A stretch of DNA of 64,000 nucleotides from Catenuloplanes atrovinosus (lineage in GTDB: Bacteria > Actinomycetota > Actinomycetes > Mycobacteriales > Micromonosporaceae). The position numbers were made by a program, and so were the translations under genes. Of this stretch, positions 50,672 to 63,034 are shown in pieces (the first letter of the stretch is position 1; each line of letters starts with the position of its first letter). The stretch spans positions 1,302,001 to 1,366,000 of the forward strand of contig NZ_JAVDYB010000001.1 of assembly GCF_031458235.1 (NCBI RefSeq), read 5' to 3'. The notes under the pieces are model-generated. The model saw nothing but the letters and a program-made list of their open reading frames with translations. It was not told the DNA's origin and did no database searches.

Positions 50672-51673
50672 ATGGGTATCAGGGTCGGCGTCGCCGGGGC
50701 CAGCGGGTACGCGGGGGGCGAGCTGTTGCGCCTGCTCGCGGGGCACCCGGAGTTCGACCTCGTCACCGCGACCGCGCACAGCCAGGCGGGCCGCCCGGTC
50801 GGCGCGGTGCACCCGCACCTGAGCGGGCTGGACCTGACGCTGACGGCCACCGGGCCGGACGCGTTCGCCGACGCGGACCTGGTGTTCCTCGCGCTGCCGC
50901 ACGGGCAGTCGGCGGCGCTGGCGAACGAGCTGCCGGAGACCGTCAAGATCGTGGACCTCGGCGCGGACTTCCGGCTGCACGACGGCGGTGCCTGGGAGCG
51001 GTACTACGGCGGGCCGCACGCCGGCACGTGGACCTACGGCCTGCCGGAGCTGCCGGGGCAGCGCGAGCGGATCGCGAACAGCGCCCGGGTGGCGAACACC
51101 GGCTGCTACGCGGTCACCACGATCCTCGCACTCGCGCCGCTGATCGCGGCCGGCGTCGCGGACCCGGAGGACGTGGTGGTGGTCGCGTCGTCCGGCACGT
51201 CCGGCGCGGGCAAGTCGCCGAAGCCGCACCTGCTGGCCAGCGAGGTGATGGGCGGCCTGTCGACCTACAAGACCGGCCGCCACCAGCACGTGCCGGAGAT
51301 CAAGCAAGCCACCGGCGCGAAGAGCCTGTCGTTCACGCCGGTCCTGGCGCCGATGCCGCGGGGCATCCTGGCGACGGTCACGGCGAGAGCCCTCGGCGAC
51401 GCGGACCCGCACGACGTGCTGAAGCGCGCCTACGCGGCGGACCCCTTCGTGCACGTGCTCGAAGAAGACCAGTGGCCGCGGACCGCGAGCGTCAGCGGGT
51501 CCAACTCCGTGCACCTTCAGGCCACGGTCGACGTCGACTCCGGCCGGATCATCGCGGTCAGCGCCTCCGACAACCTCGGCAAGGGCGCGGCCGGCCAGGC
51601 CGTCCAGAACGCCAACCTCATGTTCGGGCTGCCCGAGACCACCGGGCTGCAGATCTACGGAGTCGCACCATGA
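50672..51673 (+). CDS. argC: N-acetyl-gamma-glutamyl-phosphate reductase
   Basis: Third step of arginine synthesis: NADPH-dependent reduction of N-acetylglutamyl 5-phosphate to the semialdehyde. 333 residues; cofactor loop VGVAGASGYAGGELLRLLAG at the N-terminus, catalytic Cys in ANTGCYAVTT (near 150), SGTSGAGKSPK and NLGKGAAGQAVQNANLM near the C-terminus. The ATG at 50672 has GGAGG seven bases upstream; longer in-frame starts to 50627 lack one and fall in the promoter. First gene of argC-J-B-D-F-R-H; overlaps argJ by ATGA. Confidence 0.96.
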   Translation: MGIRVGVAGASGYAGGELLRLLAGHPEFDLVTATAHSQAGRPVGAVHPHLSGLDLTLTATGPDAFADADLVFLALPHGQSAALANELPETVKIVDLGADFRLHDGGAWERYYGGPHAGTWTYGLPELPGQRERIANSARVANTGCYAVTTILALAPLIAAGVADPEDVVVVASSGTSGAGKSPKPHLLASEVMGGLSTYKTGRHQHVPEIKQATGAKSLSFTPVLAPMPRGILATVTARALGDADPHDVLKRAYAADPFVHVLEEDQWPRTASVSGSNSVHLQATVDVDSGRIIAVSASDNLGKGAAGQAVQNANLMFGLPETTGLQIYGVAP

Positions 51674-52839
51674 GCGTCACCCATCCGAAGGGCTTCCGGG
51701 CGGCCGGCGTCGCCGCCGGACTCAAGCCGGACAAGCCCGACGTCGCGCTGGTCGTCAACGACGGGCCGGACGCGACCGCGGCCGGCGTGTTCACCGGCAA
51801 CCGCGTCAAGGCCGCGCCCGTGCTCTGGAGCCAGCAGGTGCTCAGGGGCGGCGTGGTGCGCGCGGTCATCCTCAACTCCGGCGGCGCGAACGCGTGCACC
51901 GGCCCGGCCGGCTTCCAGGACACGCACGCCACCGCGGAGCACACCGCGGCCGCGCTGCGCGGCGGGCCGAAGCCGCTGCTGCTCGGCGCCGGTGACGTGG
52001 CGGTCTGCTCGACCGGCCTGATCGGCGAGCGGCTGCCGATGGACAAGCTGCTGCCCGGCGTCGAGGCGGCCGTGCGCGGGCTGTCCCGCGACGGTGGCCC
52101 CGCGGCCGCGGAGGCCATCATGACCACGGACACCGTCTCCAAGACCGCGATCGTCGAGGGTACGGGCTGGAGCGTCGGCGGCATGATCAAGGGCGCCGGG
52201 ATGCTGGCCCCCGGGCTCGCCACCATGCTCTGCGTGCTCACCACGGACGCGGTCGCCGGGTCGGACGCGCTGGACGCGGCGCTGCGCCACGCCACCCGCC
52301 GCACGCTGGACCGCGTCGACTCGGACGGCGCGATGTCCACGAACGACACCGTGCTGCTGCTGGCCTCCGGCGCGTCCGGCATCGAGCCGAGCCCGGAGGA
52401 ACTGGCCGAGGCGGTCACCGAGATCTGCCGGCAGCTCTCCCGGAAGCTGATCGCGGACGCGGAGGGCGCCACCAAGGAGGTCGCGATCGCGGTCACCGGC
52501 GCGCTCACCGAGGACGACGCGGTCGAGGCCGGGCGCGCGGTGGCCCGCAACAACCTGGTCAAGACCGCGCTGTTCGGCAACGACCCGAACTGGGGGCGGA
52601 TCCTGGCCGCGGTCGGCACCACCTCGGCCACGTTCGAGCCGGACCGGCTGGACGTGGCGATCAACGGCGTGTGGGTGTGCCGGGGCGGCGCCGCCGCGGA
52701 GGACCGGTCCAAGGTGGACCTGTCCGGCCGCGACGTGGAGATCCACATCAACCTCAACGCCGGCGGCGCGGAGGCGACGATCTGGACCAACGACCTCTCC
52801 CACGCGTACGTGCACGAGAACTCGGCGTACAGCTCATGA
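51670..52839 (+). CDS. argJ: Bifunctional ornithine acetyltransferase / N-acetylglutamate synthase
   Basis: Recycles the acetyl group from N-acetylornithine to glutamate and, in many organisms, also makes N-acetylglutamate from acetyl-CoA. 389 residues. The self-cleavage site lies in [12 protein letters not shown], with the Thr of ATML as the new N-terminal nucleophile (near 180); [10 protein letters not shown] and [15 protein letters not shown] are family signatures. Its presence means the cyclic route is used and no separate argA or argE is needed in principle. ATGA overlaps with argC and argB. Confidence 0.96.
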   Translation: MSVTHPKGFRAAGVAAGLKPDKPDVALVVNDGPDATAAGVFTGNRVKAAPVLWSQQVLRGGVVRAVILNSGGANACTGPAGFQDTHATAEHTAAALRGGPKPLLLGAGDVAVCSTGLIGERLPMDKLLPGVEAAVRGLSRDGGPAAAEAIMTTDTVSKTAIVEGTGWSVGGMIKGAGMLAPGLATMLCVLTTDAVAGSDALDAALRHATRRTLDRVDSDGAMSTNDTVLLLASGASGIEPSPEELAEAVTEICRQLSRKLIADAEGATKEVAIAVTGALTEDDAVEAGRAVARNNLVKTALFGNDPNWGRILAAVGTTSATFEPDRLDVAINGVWVCRGGAAAEDRSKVDLSGRDVEIHINLNAGGAEATIWTNDLSHAYVHENSAYSS

Positions 52840-53729
52840 CCGCCGCGCTCACCCGTGACCTGGCGGTGGCGCAGCAGAAGGCGGCGACGCTGATCGAGGC
52901 GCTGCCCTGGCTGCGCGAGTTCTCCGGCGAGACCGTGGTGATCAAGTACGGCGGCAACGCCATGGTCGACCCGGAGCTGCAGCGCGCGTTCGCCGCGGAC
53001 ATGGTCTTCCTGCGGTACGCCGGGCTCCGGCCGGTCGTGGTGCACGGCGGCGGCCCGCAGATCTCCGCCATGCTGACGAAGCTGGGGCTGGAGAGCGAGT
53101 TCCGCGGCGGCCTGCGCGTCACCACGCCGGAGACCATGGACGTGGTGCGGATGGTGCTGGTCGGCAAGGTCGGCCGCGAGCTGGTCGGCCTGATCAACGA
53201 GCACGGGCCGTACGCGGTCGGCATGTCCGGCGAGGACGCGAAGCTGTTCACCGCGGTCCGCCGCCCCGCGATGGTCGACGGCGAGCCGGTCGACGTGGGC
53301 CTGGTCGGCGACGTCGCCTCGGTCAATCCGTCCGCGGTCGCGGACATCATCGCGGCCGGCCGGATACCGGTCATCGCGACGGTGGCGCCCGACTCCGACG
53401 GCGTGCTGCACAACGTGAACGCGGACACCGCCGCCGCCGCGCTCGCGGTCGCGCTCGGCGCCCGCAAGCTGGTGGTGCTCACGGACGTGACCGGGCTCTA
53501 CCGCGACTGGCCGGACCCGGACAGCCTGATCACCCAGATCACCACGACCGAGCTGGCGGAGCTGCTGCCGAGCCTGGAGTCGGGCATGGTCCCCAAGATG
53601 GAGGCCTGCCTGCGCGCGGTCGAGGGCGGCGTCCCCGCCGCGCACGTCGTCGACGGCCGGGTCGCGCACTCGACCCTGCTGGAAGTCTTCACCTCAGAAG
53701 GATTCGGAACCATGGTGATGGGGTCATGA
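52836..53729 (+). CDS. argB: Acetylglutamate kinase
   Basis: Phosphorylates N-acetylglutamate with ATP; usually the arginine-feedback step. 297 residues of amino-acid-kinase fold: [40 protein letters not shown] and [20 protein letters not shown] near the C-terminus. The N-terminal helix ([20 protein letters not shown]) is the extension found in hexameric, arginine-inhibited enzymes, so feedback control is likely. Overlaps argJ by ATGA; 37 bases to argD. Confidence 0.96.
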   Translation: MTAALTRDLAVAQQKAATLIEALPWLREFSGETVVIKYGGNAMVDPELQRAFAADMVFLRYAGLRPVVVHGGGPQISAMLTKLGLESEFRGGLRVTTPETMDVVRMVLVGKVGRELVGLINEHGPYAVGMSGEDAKLFTAVRRPAMVDGEPVDVGLVGDVASVNPSAVADIIAAGRIPVIATVAPDSDGVLHNVNADTAAAALAVALGARKLVVLTDVTGLYRDWPDPDSLITQITTTELAELLPSLESGMVPKMEACLRAVEGGVPAAHVVDGRVAHSTLLEVFTSEGFGTMVMGS

Positions 53730-56365
<2,636 letters not shown>

Positions 56366-56375
56366 GAATGGGCTC

Positions 56376-57812
56376 GTGACCTCCTCTACTTCCACCAACC
56401 GGACCAGCCTCTGGGGCGGCCGCTTCTCCGGCGGCCCCGCCGAGGCGCTGGCCCGCCTCTCCGTCAGCGTGCAGTTCGACTGGCGGCTCGCGCCGTACGA
56501 CCTGGCCGGCTCCCGCGCCCACGCCCGCGTGCTCGCCCACGCCGGCCTGCTCGACGCGGAGGAGCTCGGCAAGATGCTCGCCGCGCTGGACGACCTGGAG
56601 GCCGCCTGCGCGTCCGGCGCGTTCCGGCCCACGGTCGAGGACGAGGACGTGCACACCGCGCTCGAACGCGGCCTGCTGGAACGCCTCGGCACGCTCGGCG
56701 GCAAGCTCCGCGCCGGCCGCTCCCGCAACGACCAGGTCGCCACCGACCTGCGCCTCTACCTGCGCGACCACGCCCGCGGCGTGGCGCTGCGCCTGGTCGA
56801 GCTGGCCGACGCGCTGGTCGAGCAGGCCGAGCGGCACGTCGAGACGCCCGCGCCCGGCATGACCCACGTGCAGCACGCGCAGCCGGTCACGTTCGGGCAC
56901 TGGCTGCTCGCGCACGTCCAGCCGCTGCTGCGCGACCTCGAGCGGCTGCGGGACTGGGACGCGCGGGCCGCGGTCAGCCCGCTCGGCTCCGGCGCGCTCG
57001 CGGGCTCGTCGCTGCCGCTCGACCCGGTGCAGGTCGCCAAGGAGCTCGGCTTCGCCACCGCGGCGCCGAACTCGATGGACGCGGTCGCGGACCGGGACTT
57101 CGTGGCCGAGTTCCTGTTCGTCACCGCGATGATCGGCGTGCACCTCTCCCGGCTGGGCGAGGAGGTGGTGATGTGGACGTCGCAGGAGTTCGGCTGGGTC
57201 GAACTGGACGACGCGTTCGCCACCGGGTCGTCGATCATGCCGCAGAAGAAGAACGCGGACATCGCGGAGCTGGCCCGGGGCAAGTCCGGCCGGCTGATCG
57301 GCGGCCTGATGACGGTGCTGACCATGCTCAAGGGCCTGCCGCTGACCTACGACCGGGACATGCAGGAGGACAAGGAGCCCGCGTTCGACGCCGTCGACCA
57401 GCTCCAGCTGGTGCTGCCCGCGCTGGCCGGCATGATCTCCACGATGACCGTGCGCGCGGACCGGCTCGCCGCCGCCGCGCCGGTCGGGTACACGCTGGCC
57501 ACCGAGGTCGCGGACTGGCTGGTCCGCAAGGGCGTCCCGTTCCGCGAGGCGCACGAGATCACCGGGAAGCTGGTCGCGCTCTGCGTGGCCCGGGACTGCG
57601 CGCTGGACGAGGTCTCCGACGAGGACCTGGCCGCGATCTCCGACCACCTGGACCCGGACGTGCGCTCGGTGCTGTCCGTCAAGTCCGCGCTGGCCGCGCG
57701 CACCACGTACGGCTCCACCGGCCCCGGCCCGGTCGCCGACCAGCTCGCCGCCGCCGCGGACAAGCTGATCACCTGGCGCACCTGGTCCGAGGAGTCGGTC
57801 GTCCCCCGTTAG
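56376..57812 (+). CDS. argH: Argininosuccinate lyase
   Basis: Splits argininosuccinate to arginine and fumarate. 478 residues of the fumarase/aspartase superfamily: [20 protein letters not shown] at the N-terminus, [37 protein letters not shown] (as [18 protein letters not shown]) and the mobile signature loop [20 protein letters not shown] near 285. GTG start ten bases after argR. argG, normally needed just before this step, is not between argR and argH nor elsewhere in the window. A terminator follows at once. Confidence 0.95.
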   Translation: MTSSTSTNRTSLWGGRFSGGPAEALARLSVSVQFDWRLAPYDLAGSRAHARVLAHAGLLDAEELGKMLAALDDLEAACASGAFRPTVEDEDVHTALERGLLERLGTLGGKLRAGRSRNDQVATDLRLYLRDHARGVALRLVELADALVEQAERHVETPAPGMTHVQHAQPVTFGHWLLAHVQPLLRDLERLRDWDARAAVSPLGSGALAGSSLPLDPVQVAKELGFATAAPNSMDAVADRDFVAEFLFVTAMIGVHLSRLGEEVVMWTSQEFGWVELDDAFATGSSIMPQKKNADIAELARGKSGRLIGGLMTVLTMLKGLPLTYDRDMQEDKEPAFDAVDQLQLVLPALAGMISTMTVRADRLAAAAPVGYTLATEVADWLVRKGVPFREAHEITGKLVALCVARDCALDEVSDEDLAAISDHLDPDVRSVLSVKSALAARTTYGSTGPGPVADQLAAAADKLITWRTWSEESVVPR

Positions 57813-57821
57813 AGGTCCTTC

Positions 57822-57846
57822 GGGTCGCCCGTTCGCCGGGCGACCC
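57822..57846. terminator. Terminator of the arginine operon
   Basis: A perfect ten-base-pair stem (57822-57831 with 57837-57846) with TTCGC loop, nine bases after the argH stop. Confidence 0.75.
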
Positions 57847-57861
57847 ATAAGGTCATGATCC

Positions 57862-58476
57862 ATGGGGTACGCGTGGCTGGCGGCGCCGGCATCCGAGATC
57901 GCGGACACCGCCGCCGGCCTGCTCGGCTGGGAGATCGCGGCGAACGGCGTGCGCATCCGGCTCACCGAGGTCGAGGCGTACAGCGGGCTCGGTGAGGACC
58001 CGGCCTCGCACGCCCACCGCGGCCCCACCACGCGCAACGCGGTCATGTTCGGCCCGGCCGGCCACCTCTACGCGTACTTCGTCTACGGTGCCCACTGGTG
58101 CCTCAACATCGTCTGCGGCGAGCCCGGCCGCGCCGCCGCCGTGCTGCTGCGCGCCGGCGAGGTCGTCGACGGCCTGGACACCGCCCGCGCCCGCCGCCCC
58201 GCCGCCCGTACCGACGCCGACCTCGCCCGCGGCCCCGCCAAACTCTGCACCGCGCTCGCCCTGGACGGCGCCGCCACCGGCACCTCGGCCATCGACGGCA
58301 CCGGCCCCGCGCTGCTCACACCCCCGACCCGCCCGCCGGCCCGGTCCGACATCGAGGCCGGCCCCCGCGTCGGCGTCGCGGCCGCCCACGACGTCCCGTG
58401 GCGCTTCTGGCTCCGCGCCGACCCCACCGTCTCCGCGTACCGCCGCCACACCCCCCGGGCCCGCCGCCGCCCCTGA
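57862..58476 (+). CDS. 3-methyladenine DNA glycosylase (AAG/MPG family)
   Basis: A 204-residue base-excision repair enzyme that removes alkylated purines. The AAG-family blocks are present: IRLTEVEAYSGLGEDPASHA (with the catalytic Glu and the conserved His/Asp), TTRNAVMFGPAGHLYAYFVY (Tyr intercalation region), CLNIVCGEPGRAAAVLLRAG and RGPAKLCTALALDG. It ends with a short basic tail. The ATG at 57862 starts the domain. Independent of the arg operon, being separated by its terminator. Confidence 0.9.
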   Translation: MGYAWLAAPASEIADTAAGLLGWEIAANGVRIRLTEVEAYSGLGEDPASHAHRGPTTRNAVMFGPAGHLYAYFVYGAHWCLNIVCGEPGRAAAVLLRAGEVVDGLDTARARRPAARTDADLARGPAKLCTALALDGAATGTSAIDGTGPALLTPPTRPPARSDIEAGPRVGVAAAHDVPWRFWLRADPTVSAYRRHTPRARRRP

Positions 58477-58574
58477 TCATCGGTGCCGCCGGGCCGGGCG
58501 CCGGTGACGTACCGTGATGATCGGGTCGTGGGCCTGCCGGTGGGGCGATGGGCGGAATGTGGTGGGATGGGGCG

Positions 58575-59084
58575 ATGAGGCTGGAGCTGACCCCGTGGGC
58601 CGAGGAGGACCTCGGCCTGCTGCGGCGGATCAACGTGCCGGAGATGAAGGGTCACCTCGGTGGGCCGGAGTCGGAGGAGAAGATCGTCGACCGGCACCGG
58701 CGGTACGTGCACATGCCCATCACCGGGACCGGCGTCATGTTCCGGGTCGCGCTGCTGCCGGAGCGCACGCCCGTGGGCAGCATCGGCTACTGGGACCGGG
58801 AGTGGCACGGCGACACGGTGTGGGAGACCGGCTGGAGCGTGCTGAACGAGTTCCAGGGGCGCGGGATCGCGTCCGAGGCCGCGCGTGAGGTGATCGCGCG
58901 GGCGGCGGCGGACGGGCGCCGCCGATGGCTGCAGGCGTTCCCGAAGGTGAACAACGCGGCGTCGAACGCGGTCTGCCGCAAGGCCGGCTTCACCCTGGTC
59001 GGCGAGACCGACTTCGAGTTCCCGATCGGCACCCCGATCCGCTGCAACGAGTGGAAGCTGGACCTGAGCCGCGTAGCGGCGTGA
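58575..59084 (+). CDS. GNAT-family N-acetyltransferase
   Basis: A 169-residue GNAT enzyme of the RimJ/RimL-like shape: MRLELTPWAEEDLGLLRRIN, GSIGYWDREWHGDTVWETGW, the acetyl-CoA loop FQGRGIASEAAREVIARAA (Q-x-x-G-x-A type) and NNAASNAVCRKAGFTLVGET. The substrate is unknown. ATG 58575 begins the fold; an in-frame ATG nine codons earlier is possible. Monocistronic; a 257-base repeat-rich spacer follows. Confidence 0.85.
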   Translation: MRLELTPWAEEDLGLLRRINVPEMKGHLGGPESEEKIVDRHRRYVHMPITGTGVMFRVALLPERTPVGSIGYWDREWHGDTVWETGWSVLNEFQGRGIASEAAREVIARAAADGRRRWLQAFPKVNNAASNAVCRKAGFTLVGETDFEFPIGTPIRCNEWKLDLSRVAA

Positions 59085-59267
59085 GCACGAGGCCGCGGCG
59101 CGGCCGCCGCCCGCCGAGTCGCCGCCCGCCCGCTCGCCGAGTCGCCGCCCGCCCGGTCGCCTCTCGAGCGGCTGCTGTCCGAGCGACCGCCGCCCGACCG
59201 GGCGACGCGCGCCGGTCGCCCGCCGGCCCGGCGACGACCAGCCGGCGGCCGACTGACACGGCGACCG

Positions 59268-59348
59268 CTGGTGCGCCGCTTCGCGGCCCACAGGCTGGTG
59301 CGCCGCTTCGCGGCCCACAGGCTGGTGCGCCGCTTCGCGGCCTACAGG
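59268..59348. repeat. 27-base tandem repeat, three copies
   Basis: Copies start at 59268, 59295 and 59322, exact period 27 (core CTGGTGCGCCGCTTCGCGGC), the first two identical. The array touches the stop codon of the ROK gene (59342). The preceding stretch 59095-59260 is C/G-rich with further short direct repeats (GAGTCGCCGCCCGCCCG twice) and no gene. Confidence 0.75.
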
Positions 59349-60514
59349 CTGGCCGCTAGCGTTGCCTCCAGGTTGTCGAGGCAGGCGCGGATGGCGCCGA
59401 GTACGCCCGCACGGTCGCCGAGGGCGGAGAGGGCGAGGCGGGGTGGGACGAGCGTGCGCGGGCGCAGGTGGCGTTCCAGCGCGGCCAGCAGTGGCGGGCC
59501 GCCGCGGGAGACGCCGCCGCCGATGACCACCAGTTCCGGGTCCAGCACCAGCAGCGCGGGGGCCAGGCCGCGGGCGAACCGGGCGGCGATCTCGTCGATC
59601 GCGGTGAGCGCGGCCGGGTCGCCGTCGGCGGCGGCGCGCAGCACCGCGCCGGAGTCGGGGAAGGCGCCGCCGCCGAGCCGGCCGATCGCGTCGGCGCCGA
59701 CCACGCGTTCCAGCGGGCCCATGCCACCGACGACCGGCGGCGTCTCGTCCAGGTCGATGAACCCGATCTCGCCGGCGGCGCCGCCGACGCCCCGGTGCAG
59801 CCGCCCGCCGACGACCAGTCCGGCGCCGATCCGCGAGCCCCAGTGCACGAACAGCACGGTGGCGGCGTCGGTGGCCACGCCCTGCCAGCGCTCGGCGAGC
59901 ACGGACAGGTTCACGTCGTTCTCCACCAGCACCGGGCAGCGGAACATCCGGCCCAGTTCCGCGTCCAGCGGCAGCGACGCCCAGCCGGGGATGCTGGGCG
60001 CGAGCCGGAACGTGCGGTTCTCTGGGTCCGCGATGCCGGGCGAGCCGATGCAGACCGCGTAGACCTCGTCCTCGGTGCGTCCGGCCCGGGCCAGCGCGGC
60101 CCGGACCGTGTCCGCGATCAGCGTGATCAGCTCGGGGCCGTCGCCGGCCGACCCGGTGGAGACGCGCAGCTCGGCCAGCGGGGCGCCGATCAGGTCGGTG
60201 ATCATCACTATCGCCTTGTGCGGGCCGACGTCCGCGCCGACCAGGCAGCCCGCGCCGGCGCGGAACGAGACCAGTTGCGCGGGGCGGCCCTTGCGCGGCG
60301 CGGCCGTGACGTCGGCGGTGCCGTGCACCGGCGAGATCCAGCCGGCGCGTTCCAGCAGCGTGAGCGCCTGCGTGACGGTGGGGCGGGTGAGCCCGGTGCG
60401 GTCCATCAGGTCGGCGACGCGCTGCGGCCCGCCGGTGCGCAGCGCCGTCAGTACGGCGCTCGCGTTCAGCCGGCGCAGCACGTGCGGTCCGCTTCCCCTT
60501 GACGTGGTGCTCAC
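59342..60514 (-). CDS. ROK-family transcriptional regulator
   Basis: A 390-residue ROK regulator: N-terminal MarR-like winged helix (PHVLRRLNASAVLTALRTGG, LTRPTVTQALTLLERAGWIS) and C-terminal sugar-kinase-like domain (CLVGADVGPHKAIVMITDLI, VLVENDVNLSVLAERW, GVGGAAGEIGFIDLDE). The zinc cluster typical of active glucokinases (CxCGxxGC) is not visible, so this is a sensor and not a kinase. The GTG at 60514 was chosen because TACTCT on the minus strand ends eight bases before it (leaderless promoter). Divergent from an SDR at 60602 across two TTTATTAA repeats. The effector is probably a sugar or its phosphate. Confidence 0.87.
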   Translation of the reverse strand: MSTTSRGSGPHVLRRLNASAVLTALRTGGPQRVADLMDRTGLTRPTVTQALTLLERAGWISPVHGTADVTAAPRKGRPAQLVSFRAGAGCLVGADVGPHKAIVMITDLIGAPLAELRVSTGSAGDGPELITLIADTVRAALARAGRTEDEVYAVCIGSPGIADPENRTFRLAPSIPGWASLPLDAELGRMFRCPVLVENDVNLSVLAERWQGVATDAATVLFVHWGSRIGAGLVVGGRLHRGVGGAAGEIGFIDLDETPPVVGGMGPLERVVGADAIGRLGGGAFPDSGAVLRAAADGDPAALTAIDEIAARFARGLAPALLVLDPELVVIGGGVSRGGPPLLAALERHLRPRTLVPPRLALSALGDRAGVLGAIRACLDNLEATLAASL

Positions 60515-60532
60515 GACAGAGCAGAGTACCCG

Positions 60533-60558
60533 TTTATTAAAGAAAATTCCTTTATTAA
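60533..60558. promoter_or_regulatory. Candidate ROK operator: TTTATTAA direct repeats
   Basis: TTTATTAA at 60533-60540 and again at 60551-60558, 18 bases apart, in an island of about 35 AT-rich bases between the divergent ROK and SDR genes. It covers the -35 position for the ROK -10 box (60523-60528). ROK regulators elsewhere bind AT-rich repeats of this kind. Confidence 0.6.
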
Positions 60559-60601
60559 GTAACCCAGGTCCGCGACCATCATCCCGGCCGGGGAGGCCCG
60601 C

Positions 60602-61288
60602 ATGCCCGATGAAGACCTTGCCCACCGCACCGCCGTCGTGGCCGGTGCCGCCCACCCGATCGGCCGGGCCGTCGTCGCCGAACTCGCCATCCGCGGCGCC
60701 TCGGTCATCGCGGTCGACGTGACCAGCCCGTGCGAGGCGCGCGATCGGGTGATCGGCGTCGTCGCCGGGCACCGGCCGGCCGAGTTCGCCGATCGGGCCA
60801 TCGCGGCCTGCGAGGTCCTCGGCGCCACGCCGGACATCCTGGTCACCTGCCCGCTGCCGATCACGCACGCCGCAAGCGTCCACCTCGGACTGACCGCGCT
60901 GGTCCGCGACGGCGGCGCGGTGGTCAACGTCGCGGAGGCGCCCGCCGCCCCGGACGCGGCCCGCACCGCGGCCGTCGCGCTCTCCGGGCTCACCCGGCTG
61001 ATGACCGAGCGGCTGCGCGCCCGCGCCGTCCGGGTCAACGGCGTGCTCGCCGCCGGCCTCGCCGACGAGGACCGGCCCGCGCCCGTGCTGCCGCCCACGC
61101 CCGTCGGCCGCCCCGGGTGGGCCGACGAGGTGGCGCGGTGCGTGGCGTTCCTCGCGTCACCGCAGGCGTCCTATGTGGCCGCCGCGGTGCTGCCGGTCGA
61201 CGGCGGGCTCGGGCTGATGCGGCCCGAGCCGTCCGGCTACTGGCACCGCACCACCCTCCGCACCCCCGAACCGGCACTCGCTCACTGA
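60602..61288 (+). CDS. SDR-fold protein with degenerate active site
   Basis: A 228-residue Rossmann protein of SDR fold. The cofactor loop is AVVAGAAHPIGRAVVAELAI (TGxxxGIG changed), there is no NNAG, and the Ser and Tyr-x-x-x-Lys positions read NVAEAPAAP and AVALSGLTRLM, so the catalytic triad is absent. The C-terminus is classical (PVGRPGWADEVARCVAFLAS, AAVLPVDGG). It may bind a nucleotide or sugar without catalysis. Eleven bases precede the phosphodiester glycosidase gene, so they are likely co-transcribed from the ROK-controlled promoter. Confidence 0.75.
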   Translation: MPDEDLAHRTAVVAGAAHPIGRAVVAELAIRGASVIAVDVTSPCEARDRVIGVVAGHRPAEFADRAIAACEVLGATPDILVTCPLPITHAASVHLGLTALVRDGGAVVNVAEAPAAPDAARTAAVALSGLTRLMTERLRARAVRVNGVLAAGLADEDRPAPVLPPTPVGRPGWADEVARCVAFLASPQASYVAAAVLPVDGGLGLMRPEPSGYWHRTTLRTPEPALAH

Positions 61289-61298
61289 AGGAGCCTCC

Positions 61299-62987
61299 AT
61301 GCAGCGTCGCGGCCGTCTCGCGCTCGCCGCTCTCACCGGTCTCGTGCTCGCGGCCGGCGCGGCCGTACCGGCGCAGGCCGTTTCCGGTCCGTCCCGGCCC
61401 GACCTGCCGCGCGGCCCGCTGCCGCTCGGCCCGGCCGGGCTGACCGAGACCCGCACCGAGCGGACGCTCGCGCCCGGCGTGGTCATGACCACCATCGCCC
61501 GCGGCCAGGCCGACCCGGCGAGGGCCTACTGGACGATCGGCATCAACCTGCCCATCGGTACGGCCCGCGGCGCGCTCGGCACGCTCGCCGACGCCCAGGC
61601 CGTCCGCGCGCGGCTGCTCGCGGACCCCACGGTCGCGGCGCTGCTGGCCGAGCGCGGCTGGGAGCCGCGCGTCGAGGCGGTCGACTACGCGCCGACGCTG
61701 GCCGGGTACGCCGGCGGCACGATCGGCTACACGCTGCGCATCGGCCGGTACACCGAGAAGCCGGCCGGTTCCGACCCGGTCCTCGCCGCGCTCGGCGCCG
61801 CCGGGTTCCCCGCGTTCACCCTGCACACCGGCCAGGACGGCCGCCCGGACAGCACCGGCCCGTGGGCGATGCGGGTGCTCACGGTGGACCCGAGGCGCTT
61901 CCGCGGCGACGTCACCGCGTCCGTCGGCGACGCGGTCACCGGCCAGCAGAACACCAGCGCGATCGCGGCCGCGGCCGGCGCGCTCTACGCGGTCAACGGC
62001 GGCTACTTCGTGGTCAACGGCGCCGACGGCGCGCCCGGCACGCCGGCCGGCCTGAGCGTGATCGACGGTGAGCCGAAGACCGCCGCCACCGCGGGCCGCC
62101 CCGTGCTGCTGATCCGCGACGACGGCCGGCGCACCGAGATCGAGAATCTGACCAGCCGGTACGCGCTGCGCTTCGGCGCCGGCCGCCCGCACCTGGTCGA
62201 CGCGCTGAACCGGGTGCCCGGCAAGATCCGCAACTGCGGCGGAGTCGGCGGCGACCTGCCCACCCAGCGCCCGGTCCACGACTTCACCTGCACCGACCCG
62301 GACGAGATCGTGGTCTTCACGGACGACTACGGCACCGCCACCCCGGCCGGCGACGGCGTCGAGGCGCTGATCGGCCCGTCCGGCCGCGTCGTCGAGGTAC
62401 GTGCCCGGACCGGCGCCACCGTGCCGGCCGGCCACCGCATCGTGCAGGCGATCGGCGCGGACGCGGCCTGGCTGACCGCGCACGCGAAGCCCGGCGCCAG
62501 GCTGACGCTGGACACCACGGTCGCCGACGCGCGTGGCCGCACCGTCTGCTTCGGACCGCGCGACTTCGTGGTCAACGGCGGCCCGCGGCTGGTCCGCGGC
62601 GGGCGCGTGGCCGTCGACCCGGTGGCCGACGGCCTGGTGCACGAGGACCCGGCGCTCGGCCTGCCCGACTCGGCGCAGGGCGCGGCCTGGGGCTACAACT
62701 GGTTCATCCGCGACAACCCGCGCACCGGGGCCGGCATCGACCGGCAGGGCCGGCTGATGCTGATCCAGGTCGACGGCCGTCAGGCGAACCTCAGCCAGGG
62801 GCTGCCGATCGCCGCGTTCGCCGAGGTCTTCCGCTCGCTCGGCGCGGTCGAGGCGATCAACCTGGACGGCGGCGGCTCGTCCGCGACCGTGGTCGACGGC
62901 GTGCTGGTCAACTCGCCCTCCGACCAGAACTCCGCCGGGCAGCAGGTCGAGCGCGCCACCGGCGACGCCATCCTGATCACTCGCTGA
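61299..62987 (+). CDS. Secreted phosphodiester glycosidase (NAGPA-like)
   Basis: A 562-residue exported protein with signal peptide (RLALAALTGLVLAAGAAVPA, cleavage near AQA, residue 27). Residues 200-560 match the phosphodiester glycosidase (NAGPA) family: ALYAVNGGYFVVNG (near 232), FVVNGGPRLVRGG (near 425), the late EAINLDGGGSSATVVDG and NSPSDQNSAGQQVERATGDA. The family includes the mammalian uncovering enzyme that removes GlcNAc from a phosphodiester; bacterial members act on wall or exopolysaccharide phosphodiesters. An SPOR-like pattern (PAFTLHTGQDGRPD) may lie in the N-terminal part. GAAGGAGCCTCC precedes the ATG. Confidence 0.87.
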   Translation: MQRRGRLALAALTGLVLAAGAAVPAQAVSGPSRPDLPRGPLPLGPAGLTETRTERTLAPGVVMTTIARGQADPARAYWTIGINLPIGTARGALGTLADAQAVRARLLADPTVAALLAERGWEPRVEAVDYAPTLAGYAGGTIGYTLRIGRYTEKPAGSDPVLAALGAAGFPAFTLHTGQDGRPDSTGPWAMRVLTVDPRRFRGDVTASVGDAVTGQQNTSAIAAAAGALYAVNGGYFVVNGADGAPGTPAGLSVIDGEPKTAATAGRPVLLIRDDGRRTEIENLTSRYALRFGAGRPHLVDALNRVPGKIRNCGGVGGDLPTQRPVHDFTCTDPDEIVVFTDDYGTATPAGDGVEALIGPSGRVVEVRARTGATVPAGHRIVQAIGADAAWLTAHAKPGARLTLDTTVADARGRTVCFGPRDFVVNGGPRLVRGGRVAVDPVADGLVHEDPALGLPDSAQGAAWGYNWFIRDNPRTGAGIDRQGRLMLIQVDGRQANLSQGLPIAAFAEVFRSLGAVEAINLDGGGSSATVVDGVLVNSPSDQNSAGQQVERATGDAILITR

Positions 62988-62997
62988 TCCCCGCCCC

Positions 62998-63029
62998 GGC
63001 CGGCTTCCCGTCACCACGGGGAGCCGGCC
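62998..63029. terminator. Bidirectional terminator between the glycosidase and RecQ genes
   Basis: A 14-base-pair stem (62998-63011 with 63016-63029), one G-U pair, CACC loop, located between the two convergent stop codons at 62987 and 63035. Confidence 0.75.
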
Positions 63030-63034
63030 GCGGC

